The notes beneath the pieces were generated by a model. That model ran no database searches and was not told the DNA's origin. It worked only from the letters and a program-made list of their open reading frames with translations. From the NCBI RefSeq assembly GCF_029502005.1, contig NZ_JAMQOT010000002.1:726898-790897 (forward strand): a stretch of 64,000 nt of DNA. The letters are read 5' to 3'. Every line of letters starts with the position of its first letter. Positions within the stretch are counted from its first letter, which is position 1. Shown here piece after piece: positions 17,784 through 24,588 of this stretch. Source of the stretch: Natrinema salsiterrestre. GTDB taxonomy: Archaea > Halobacteriota > Halobacteria > Halobacteriales > Natrialbaceae. Position numbers and translations under genes: made by a program.

Positions 17784-19511
17784 TCAGTCCGCAAGTTCGA
17801 GCGGCCGCGTCGTGACGAACCGAGAGAGGTCGAACTCCGTGCCGAGATCGGCGTCGGCGATCGACTCGTAGGGGCGGTTGACGACGATGTCGCCCGCGGT
17901 GCTGTCGCCGATACCGGGGATCGCGGTGAGCTCGTTCATCGAGGCCGCGTTGAGATCCAGCGGGTACGGGACCCCGGTTACCGAGCGGTAGCCGTGATCG
18001 ACGACGGCGACGTCGATCGTTCGGCCGAGTTGACGCTCGCCCGGGATCCCGACCAGCAGGGGATAGGTACCCAGCTGGCGGCCGAAGGTCTTGCCGTCCT
18101 GGTGGTACTCGAGGTGGATGTCCGGGAGGACGGTCCCCGGCGGTGCGACGCGCTCGAGCATCGGATTGTCGATCTCCTCGCGGACCCGCTTCTTGTAGCG
18201 TTTGAACAGCTGTTTGTGCTCGTTCGCGATCTCGGCCCCCGTGTCGCTCATGTCGGTGCCGTCGAAGGCCATCACCTGCCGGATGTTGATCCGCCGGAGC
18301 ATGTAGCCCTCGTCGTAGACCCGCTGGAGGAACGCGCGGTTGCGCTCGTAGGTCTCCTCGCGCTCGCCCTTGAGTCCGTGTAAGAGGTTGATCCCGGGGA
18401 GGAGCTTGGGGAGTCGGCGCGGCGCGTCGTCGCCGAAGGTGGGCGCGTCGGCGGGGTCTTCACCGGGTCGCCAGCCGGCTTCCTCGTTGACGATCTTGAC
18501 CGCCTCGAAACACTCCTCGGCGCTGACGTTCAGGTTGTTTTCCTCCTGGACGACCGGATCGGCCGACTCGAGGCCGAACGCGGCCGTGTCGCCGGGCGTG
18601 TTGTGCTCGGCGATGATCCGGATCCCCTCCCGGCTCTGCTCGGGCCAGTTGACGATCGTGATGGGGTTCATGTTGTCCAGGTGGAGCGTCTCGAGGTCGG
18701 GCGCGACCTCGCGGATCCCGCTGTAGAGCTGTCGAAGCGCGTCCGGGTTCGGCGCTTCGCCGTCGCCGCCGTACGCGAGGATGTCGGCCTGCCGGCCGAT
18801 TCGGAAGTGTTTGACGCCGAAATCTGAGAGCGCGTCGACCTCGCCGACGACCGTCGGCGGCGGTCGGAACGAGGGGTTGCCGTAGAGCGGTTCCGTGCAG
18901 AACGAACAGCGATACGCACAGCCGCGGGAGGTCTCGAGTTCCGCGATGAGGTGCTCCGGATGATTGGGGTGTTGCTCGACGATGAAGGCACCCTCCTGGG
19001 CCCACCGCGAGACCTCGTCGATGTCGCGCATCCGGTTGTTGAAGCCCTCGAGGCCGCTCTCGACGAGGTCGAAGACGGCGGCCTCGACGTCGCCCTTGGC
19101 GACGAAATCGAAGTCCAGATCCTGACGTTCGGTCTCGGTCGCGCCGGCGTTTTCGTCCCCGACGCCGAACTTGACCGGGCCGCCCATCAGGCTCGTGCCG
19201 TTGGCGGTCCAGGCGAGCTTTCGGACTTCGTCGGGTTCGGCCGGCGTACCGCCGACGTACTTTCCGGGAACGGTCATCCCGCCGAGGTAGATCAGCAGAT
19301 CCGCCTCGTCGACGTCCCGCCAGTAGTCGGGTTCGTCGCGAAGCCGATCGATCGTGTGGTACGTGATCTGTCCGCGCGGAACGCCCGCGTCCACGAGCGC
19401 GCCCGCTGCGTACCGGGGGTACGTCGAGATGTACGGCGGCACCCCGAAGTGTGCGGGCTCGTCGACGTAACCGTCGACGATCGTCACCGACAGCGTCTCG
19501 GGGTCAGTCAT
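17784..19511 (-). CDS. YgiQ-like radical SAM protein with C-terminal helix-hairpin-helix
   Basis: 575 aa from ATG 19509-19511. An N-terminal B12-binding-like region (residues 1-190) precedes the radical SAM core. The CxxxCxxC cluster motif is in SRGCAYRCSFCTEPLYG (about residue 215), followed by GVKHFRIGRQADI and the substrate-side FGLESADPVVQEENN. The extreme C-terminus (LNAASMNELTAIPGIGDSTA) is a helix-hairpin-helix DNA-binding-type motif. The family (UPF0313/YgiQ-related, archaeal branch) has no assigned reaction. A tRNA- or nucleic-acid-linked modification is suggested by the HhH tail, but this is inference. Confidence 0.9.
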   Translation of the reverse strand: MTDPETLSVTIVDGYVDEPAHFGVPPYISTYPRYAAGALVDAGVPRGQITYHTIDRLRDEPDYWRDVDEADLLIYLGGMTVPGKYVGGTPAEPDEVRKLAWTANGTSLMGGPVKFGVGDENAGATETERQDLDFDFVAKGDVEAAVFDLVESGLEGFNNRMRDIDEVSRWAQEGAFIVEQHPNHPEHLIAELETSRGCAYRCSFCTEPLYGNPSFRPPPTVVGEVDALSDFGVKHFRIGRQADILAYGGDGEAPNPDALRQLYSGIREVAPDLETLHLDNMNPITIVNWPEQSREGIRIIAEHNTPGDTAAFGLESADPVVQEENNLNVSAEECFEAVKIVNEEAGWRPGEDPADAPTFGDDAPRRLPKLLPGINLLHGLKGEREETYERNRAFLQRVYDEGYMLRRINIRQVMAFDGTDMSDTGAEIANEHKQLFKRYKKRVREEIDNPMLERVAPPGTVLPDIHLEYHQDGKTFGRQLGTYPLLVGIPGERQLGRTIDVAVVDHGYRSVTGVPYPLDLNAASMNELTAIPGIGDSTAGDIVVNRPYESIADADLGTEFDLSRFVTTRPLELAD

Positions 19512-19858
19512 GGCTCTCGATAGCGCCTCGAGCGGTAAAACGGTAACTACACGCCGTCGATCGCCCCTCGAGTGCGCGTTTCGCGACGGCGGATGCGGCA
19601 GGCCGCCGTGGAACACTCGCTTCCGTCGGCCTCCTCGATATCTCCGACTTCTCCATCGAGGTCTACCGAACCGAATCAACAGGAATCGGATCGGGCAGGA
19701 TTCATTAATTTAATGATGTTTGAAGCGATGATATTTGATACTCGTGACAGATGAAAGTGTGAGGGTCGGAGAGACACGACGCGTCCATCCTGAGCCATCG
19801 TTCCGTCGGGCCAAGCCGGCTGGAGACAGTGACTGACCAGTAGCATAACAAAGGGAGT
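19512..19858. promoter_or_regulatory. AT-rich control region before the repeat-regulator gene
   Basis: 347 bp without a gene, between divergent transcription units. It contains a perfect 13-bp palindrome CATTAA-T-TTAATG (19703-19715) in an AT-rich patch, 144 nt before the ATG at 19859. A TATA-like GCATAAC lies near 19842, and a GGGAG close to the ATG could serve as a ribosome site. The palindrome is a candidate operator, possibly for the regulator encoded next door. Confidence 0.4.
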
Positions 19859-21352
19859 ATGAGCCGGGGGACGGAGACTCGAGTGCGGCTGTGTACGACC
19901 ATCGTCGCGATACTCCTCGCGACGGTTCTCATCGGAGGAGCGACGGCAACCGCCGCTGCCGTGACCAACGGTGAAACGCTGACTGCTGAGACCGACGAGA
20001 CACAGCGACCGGTCTCGATTCAGGACAAGCCCGATAAACCTGGGAGACCCAATAATCCAGGCAAGCCAGACAAACCCGGGAAACCTGACAAACCCGGCAA
20101 GCCAGACAAACCCGGGAAACCTGACAAACCCGGCAAGCCAGACAAACCCGGGAAACCTGACAAACCCGACAAACCCGATAATCCAGGCAAGCCAGATAAA
20201 CCCGACAAACCCGGGAAACCCGATAATCCAGGCAAGCCAGATAAACCCGACAAACCCGGGAAACCCGATAATCCAGGCAAGCCAGATAAACTCGACAAAC
20301 CCGGGAAACCCGATAATCCAGGCAAGCCAGATAAACTCGACAAACCCGGGAAACCCGATAATCCAGGCAAACCAGACAAACCCGACAAACCCGGGAAACC
20401 CGATAACCCAGGCAAACCAGACAAACCTGATAAGCCTGACAAACCCGAGCAACCGGACGAGTTCGACGGTTCGAATGACTCTGCGGATTCAGCCGATGGC
20501 CTCGGGTCGGTCATCTCGAGCACTGGGATCGGACCGATCTCAGACGGCGACGGAGCGGCCCGGACGAGCGAGAACGGATCCGGAGATACGACCCCCGATA
20601 ACGCAACCGGTTCGACTGCCGGTGAAGACTCGACGGGCGAGTCGTCGCAGTGGGGACACTCTATCAGTATCGCGTTCGCGGCTCTCTTCTCGACAGCACT
20701 GACGAACAGTTCGACGGTCGGACTCTCGTCGCTTCTCGTCGGTCAGTGGTCGTCTCTGCAGGGGACGATTCGGATGACGGCGGCGGCGCTCGAGGAATCG
20801 GGCACGGATCAGTGGCGATACTTCGGCACGCTGTTCCAGTACAGTCGGTTCGACGATTCCGATCCGCTCGCACACGACTCCCGCCGAGAGATCTACCACA
20901 AAATCGGGACCGATCCCGGGATACACCTCTCCGAACTCGCGGACGCGACAGACGCCTCGCTGTCGACGATCCGACACCACCTCAGGATTCTCGACGAGGA
21001 AAACCTGATCAGCTCGAAGAAGGTTCGCGGGAATCGCTGTTACTATCGCGGCGATACGATCGAGGACGTCGATATCGCACTGCGGATCGCACTCGAGAAG
21101 CCCGCGACCAGGCGGCTCCTCGAGACGCTGGCCGACCGCGGCGCCGCACAGACGACGACGCTCGCTGACGAACTCGATCGGCATCCGAGTACGGTAACTC
21201 ACCACCTCTCGACGCTGGAAGAAAGCGGGCTCGTGGTCCGAACTCGCGACGGATCGGCGATCATGACCCGTCTCGAACCCGATATCGAGCGAACCGTCGA
21301 GCAGCGGTTGCGAACGGGTCCTGCCGGCGTCCCGGGCGGCGACCGCGAGTAG
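19859..21352 (+). CDS. Putative membrane-tethered transcription regulator with PGKPDK-repeat ectodomain
   Basis: 497 aa with an unusual order of parts. Residues 1-34 are a signal peptide (RLCTTIVAILLATVLIGGAT, then A-rich cleavage site). About residues 57-200 are near-perfect Pro-Gly-Lys/Pro-Asp-Lys repeats. 200-265 is an acidic Ser/Thr/Gly linker. 268-297 is moderately hydrophobic (SISIAFAALFSTALTNSSTV and on) and could be a membrane helix. 340-400 and 415-475 are two winged-helix domains (GIHLSELADATDASLSTIRH; TTTLADELDRHPSTVTHHLS). This predicts an outside sensor or cell-wall-binding rod and a cytosolic DNA-binding end: a one-component membrane regulator. Function and target genes unknown. 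Confidence 0.85.
   Translation: MSRGTETRVRLCTTIVAILLATVLIGGATATAAAVTNGETLTAETDETQRPVSIQDKPDKPGRPNNPGKPDKPGKPDKPGKPDKPGKPDKPGKPDKPGKPDKPDKPDNPGKPDKPDKPGKPDNPGKPDKPDKPGKPDNPGKPDKLDKPGKPDNPGKPDKLDKPGKPDNPGKPDKPDKPGKPDNPGKPDKPDKPDKPEQPDEFDGSNDSADSADGLGSVISSTGIGPISDGDGAARTSENGSGDTTPDNATGSTAGEDSTGESSQWGHSISIAFAALFSTALTNSSTVGLSSLLVGQWSSLQGTIRMTAAALEESGTDQWRYFGTLFQYSRFDDSDPLAHDSRREIYHKIGTDPGIHLSELADATDASLSTIRHHLRILDEENLISSKKVRGNRCYYRGDTIEDVDIALRIALEKPATRRLLETLADRGAAQTTTLADELDRHPSTVTHHLSTLEESGLVVRTRDGSAIMTRLEPDIERTVEQRLRTGPAGVPGGDRE
20027..20458 (+). repeat. In-frame 12/18-bp tandem repeats encoding PGKPDK/PDNPGK units
   Basis: About 430 bp of short tandem units such as CCCGGGAAACCTGACAAA and CCCGATAATCCAGGCAAG, coding for PGKPDK, PDNPGK and PDKPDK. 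Larger 60-bp higher-order copies recur (for example from about 20190, 20250, 20310 and 20370) and some differ by one base (Leu for Pro in PDKLDK). Such arrays expand and contract by slippage. There are no unique spacers, so this is not a CRISPR array. Base composition is more A-rich than the neighbourhood. Confidence 0.95.
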
Positions 21353-21433
21353 TTCGCCCGCGAGGGACACCGATGCCTGCAGTCGTCGTGGGTGAAGCCA
21401 ATCTTGATTAGTTCGGCCCCCCAAGGGCTGCGT

Positions 21434-21592
21434 ATGCCTCCGACGGAAGAAGTCGTCTGTACTGCCGACGATTGTTTTCTCGACATTTTCGAGAACCACT
21501 ACACCTACGACGTGCCGGACGAGTTCAGCGTCTCCGAACTCTCGTGCCCGGTCTGCGGCGGGACCGATTGCCTCGAGCGCGTCGAACTCTGA
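21434..21592 (+). CDS. 52-aa zinc-binding protein (DUF7559-like)
   Basis: A 52-residue protein with Cys at positions 9 and 14 (VVCTADDCFL) and a CPVCGGTDC motif near the C-terminus, enough for a small zinc site. A TATA-like CTTGATTAG lies about 26 nt before the ATG. Near-identical small proteins are common in haloarchaea; I recall the family label DUF7559 but no function. It follows the membrane-tethered regulator by 81 nt. Confidence 0.82.
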   Translation: MPPTEEVVCTADDCFLDIFENHYTYDVPDEFSVSELSCPVCGGTDCLERVEL

Positions 21593-21785
21593 GCGGTGAC
21601 CGTGCGACTCGCTCTACAACCGATCGTGACTCGACCGGAGACAGCTTCGTCAGACGTTTCTTTTGGCGTAGCAAAAGGGATTTCAACGGGGATATCGTAG
21701 TGATTACCACGGTTATGCCCTCAATACATTGTCAGGTTCCCGCGACCGCCGCCAGCGTCGCTCACACCGCCCGGGGTGACCACCC

Positions 21786-22268
21786 GTGAGCCTCACAGAT
21801 CTCGGTAAATCGGTCGGTAACGCCCTCTATCGACAGGTCGGTCGCGCGAACGGCCGCGTCCAGAACTACCGATCGCTTCCCGTCGACATCCTCGAGAACG
21901 ACACCTCCTATCGCGTCGTCTTCGACGCGCCGGGAGCCGAGCCGGACGACGTCCAGGTCCGCTACCTCGAGGGCAACGTCAGGATTCGCATCGACCGGTT
22001 CCGGCGGTTCCACGAGGGGTACGAGATGCGGTTCCCCGGCCGCGGGATGTCGCTGAACGGCGAGGCCGAGCTACCGACCGACGCCGTCGTCGATCCGGAC
22101 GCCGGAACGGCGACGCTCAGCGAAACGGGAACGCTGAACGTCGAGATTCCGAAGCGATCGTCCGTCGGGGATGCCAGCGAGACCGTAGATGGGGGCGAGA
22201 CGGCCGACGAGACCGACGGGACCATCGAGTCGGAGACGGACACGGAACAGGTCGCCATCGACGACTGA
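21786..22268 (+). CDS. Hsp20/alpha-crystallin family small heat-shock protein
   Basis: 160 aa from GTG 21786. The alpha-crystallin domain spans about residues 30-125: LPVDILENDTSYRVVFDAPG, DDVQVRYLEGNVRIRIDRF, GRGMSLNGEAELPTDAVV, and the conserved strand TGTLNVEIPKR. An acidic tail of about 30 residues follows in place of the classic IxI motif. ATP-independent holdase that binds unfolding proteins. The upstream region (about 21700-21720) has a TATA-like GGTTATG. Close on the convergent FAD oxidoreductase (1-nt gap). Confidence 0.9.
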   Translation: MSLTDLGKSVGNALYRQVGRANGRVQNYRSLPVDILENDTSYRVVFDAPGAEPDDVQVRYLEGNVRIRIDRFRRFHEGYEMRFPGRGMSLNGEAELPTDAVVDPDAGTATLSETGTLNVEIPKRSSVGDASETVDGGETADETDGTIESETDTEQVAIDD

Positions 22269-22269
22269 G

Positions 22270-23454
22270 TCAGGTTCGATCGATCGCCATTCCCTCGACG
22301 ACATCGAACGACTCGTCGCCGTCGAATCGCATCGGATCGAAGGCGTCGATCCCAGACCCGCCGAGTATTTCTTCCGCGACCCGCCGTCCGATCGCCGGCG
22401 CACGCATGAAGCCGTGGCCCTGGAACCCGGTCGCGACGTACAGTCCCGTACCGACCTGTCCGACCAGCGGGTCTCGATCGGGCGTCGCCGTACAGAGGCC
22501 GGCCCACGCCCGCTCGAGGTCGCCGTTCGCGACCGCCGGGACGCGGTGGGCGACGCGCTCGAGGAGGTCGTCGGCGAAGTCCGGGTCGGCCTCGCGATCG
22601 TACGCGTCCGGGTCGGCCTCGCGTTCCTCGGTACCGTCACCGGCGAGGAAGCCGTGGTCGTGGGGCCGCAGGTAGAAGTCGCCGGTCGCGTCGTAACACA
22701 TCGGCTCCGCGAGGTCGCCGTCCGCGACGAGGGCCTGCACACGATAGGGTTTCACGGCGAGGGGGATGCCGGCGTCCGCGAGCAGGTCCTTCGTTCGCGC
22801 GCCGGCGGCCACGAGCACCGCATCGACCTCGTGGCTCTCGCCGTCCGGAGGCACGACCCGTGCCGGATCGGTTTCCACGGCGACCGGCGTGTTCGTCTCG
22901 AGGGTCGCGCCGGCACCGGTGGCTGCGGCGGCGAGACAGGCCGTGTACTCGGCGGGGTCGGTGTAGCCGGCGGCACCGGCGATTCCCGCGACCGCGACGT
23001 CGTCGGTCCGCAGCGCGGGGAAGCGATCCGCGAGCGCGTCGCGGTCCAGTTCGAAGGCGACGATGTCGTTGTCCTGCATGCGACCCACCTGTTCGCGGAC
23101 GGCGTCGGCCCGAGCCGCGTCGCCCTCGCGGGCGAGCCAGACGTAGGGACACTCGACGAACGGGAACGTATCGTCGCCCGAAAGCGCGCGAAACCGTTCG
23201 ATCGCGTCGCCCGCGATTTCGGCGTCGAGGCCGTCGGCGAAGGCGTCGTAGCAGATGCCGGCCGCACGGCCGGTCGCGTCGCTCGCCACGGTGTCGCGAT
23301 CGTAGAGAGTCACGTCCGCGCCCTCGCTCGCGAGGTCGTAGGCCGCGGTCGCGCCGACGGCTCCCGCGCCGACGACCGCCACCTCGAGGCCCGCACCCCG
23401 CTCGATGAACGCGTCCGCGCCGACGGCCGGCTCCGGCTCGCCGTCGCCGCTCAT
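22270..23454 (-). CDS. FAD-dependent oxidoreductase (DAO/SoxA-like)
   Basis: 394 aa. The N-terminal FAD-binding Rossmann motif VAVVGAGAVGATAAYDLASE is followed by an acidic strand end (LYDRD). The D-amino-acid-oxidase fold continues with the second FAD block AGICYDAF, VDAVLVAAGARTKDLL and PYRVQALV, and ends with GLYVATGFQGHGFMRAPAIG. It probably oxidises an amino acid or N-methyl amine, producing an imine. The first 22 residues are a low-complexity extension. Substrate unknown. Confidence 0.92.
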   Translation of the reverse strand: MSGDGEPEPAVGADAFIERGAGLEVAVVGAGAVGATAAYDLASEGADVTLYDRDTVASDATGRAAGICYDAFADGLDAEIAGDAIERFRALSGDDTFPFVECPYVWLAREGDAARADAVREQVGRMQDNDIVAFELDRDALADRFPALRTDDVAVAGIAGAAGYTDPAEYTACLAAAATGAGATLETNTPVAVETDPARVVPPDGESHEVDAVLVAAGARTKDLLADAGIPLAVKPYRVQALVADGDLAEPMCYDATGDFYLRPHDHGFLAGDGTEEREADPDAYDREADPDFADDLLERVAHRVPAVANGDLERAWAGLCTATPDRDPLVGQVGTGLYVATGFQGHGFMRAPAIGRRVAEEILGGSGIDAFDPMRFDGDESFDVVEGMAIDRT

Positions 23455-23860
23455 GAGCGACCACTCCCCCGTCTGGGTTGGCAGCGTCGACTCGAGTCGT
23501 ATCCATCGAACACCCGTTCCCCCAGGTCATCGGGATCGACTTGCATGACCCCAACTCGGGCCGGGGTCTACTTACCTCTGGGTGGTCGCGGTACGGGTTG
23601 CCACCGGCGGCGCTCCTCGAGCGGCGCTGTCCGGCGGACGGGATCCGTACTCATCACGTTCGAGACGGGAGGAAGGGGGGGGGTACGACGGCAGGGTGGA
23701 ACTCCATGGTTCAGTGTCGGTTCTCCCTGCCGTGGGAGGCACGTACGACTGTCGTCGCAATACCGTTGTTCCCAAATCAGTTAGGTAGCCTCAGTCATCG
23801 AGCCGTCCGACCCCTCGGTCGCTCGAGCCGGACTGCGGCCCGTGCGGATCGAGACCCGCT
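23455..23860. other. Gene-free interval between FAD oxidoreductase and a 3-TM protein
   Basis: 406 bp without a supportable gene. It carries the upstream region of the minus-strand FAD oxidoreductase, an imperfect stem (GACCCC/GGGGTC, 23550-23571), and a run of nine G (23675-23683), a likely slippage spot. Open frames cross it but their codon use is not that of the neighbours. Confidence 0.5.
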
Positions 23861-24154
23861 TTACGTGACGTACAGGGAGTACGCGATCACGAGGAAGCCG
23901 GCCAGCACGAGCAGGCTCTCGAGCAGAATTCCCGTTGCGAGGGGTAACTGAAACACTTCGGTGAGCATCCCGGCGAGCACCAACCCGAGCGTGACGAGCC
24001 CGAATCCCAGCGAGAGATACCCCAGCGCGGGCTGGCGCGTCCGGCGGTAGGCCTTGTACGCGAAGAACGTGATGACGCCGCCGACGACGAGGACGAGCGT
24101 TTTGACGACCGCGAGCGCGATCGCGGTCGGCATTGCCGCGGCGTAGAACCACAT
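23861..24154 (-). CDS. Three-TM protein (DUF7521-like)
   Basis: 97 aa from ATG 24152-24154. Three hydrophobic helices (about residues 8-30, 43-62 and 68-92) with a short basic loop (YKAYRRTRQPALGY) after the first. Matches my memory of a haloarchaeal family called DUF7521, which often sits beside helix-turn-helix genes and may act with them; here no regulator is adjacent. The longer frame to 24370 is rejected because it overlaps the divergent CDGSH promoter. Confidence 0.8.
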   Translation of the reverse strand: MWFYAAAMPTAIALAVVKTLVLVVGGVITFFAYKAYRRTRQPALGYLSLGFGLVTLGLVLAGMLTEVFQLPLATGILLESLLVLAGFLVIAYSLYVT

Positions 24155-24311
24155 AGCTGTGCTCACTTCGATATTCAATACCTGTAGTAAGAACCTTGCC
24201 GTTCCCGAAGGGCGTGGGACGTGCCAGCCATCCCCTCGGCTCGCCGTCCGGTTCGATCCGATCCACCCCTCGAGCGAAGGGTTTTGTCGCCGGGCTCCGA
24301 ACCCCTCTCCG

Positions 24312-24563
24312 ATGACGCGACTCGTCGAACTCGAGGGAGACGGACCGCGCAAACTCGACCCGTCGGACATCGACGACGAGAAGGGAGATATCGCGGTCTG
24401 TCAGTGCGGCCTTTCGGAGTCGTTCCCGTTCTGTGACGGCAGTCATCGGCGGACGAGCGACGAGGACGAGGGAACGACGTACGTCTACGAAGACGGGGAG
24501 CGCCGAGCGGTCGAGCGAGTCGTGACGACTGACGACGGGGACGGAAGGGACGCGAGCGAATAG
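24312..24563 (+). CDS. CDGSH iron-sulfur domain protein
   Basis: 83 aa. The canonical 2Fe-2S binding signature CQCGLSESFPFCDGSH (three Cys and one His) is intact at about residues 30-45, with an acidic C-terminal tail. CDGSH proteins carry a labile, redox-active [2Fe-2S] cluster. It is convergent with the copper ATPase operon (25-nt gap), so it lies at the edge of the respiratory/copper cluster without being part of its transcripts. Confidence 0.95.
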   Translation: MTRLVELEGDGPRKLDPSDIDDEKGDIAVCQCGLSESFPFCDGSHRRTSDEDEGTTYVYEDGERRAVERVVTTDDGDGRDASE

Positions 24564-24588
24564 GGCGGGAAGGAAGGCCGGCGCTCGG

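Noticed and set aside
20027..20458. Possible CRISPR array
   Set aside because: Units are contiguous 12-18 bp coding repeats without unique spacers and lie inside one reading frame.
20020..20523. Pro/Gly/Leu/Ser-rich and Phe/Gly/Trp/Ile-rich proteins on the minus strand of the repeat array
   Set aside because: They arise only because the tandem DNA repeat has no stops in several frames; the plus-strand frame has the signal peptide and HTH domains.
23478..23951. 157-aa plus-strand frame after the FAD oxidoreductase
   Set aside because: Crosses a G9 run, has poor codon bias and overlaps the real DUF7521-like gene on the other strand.
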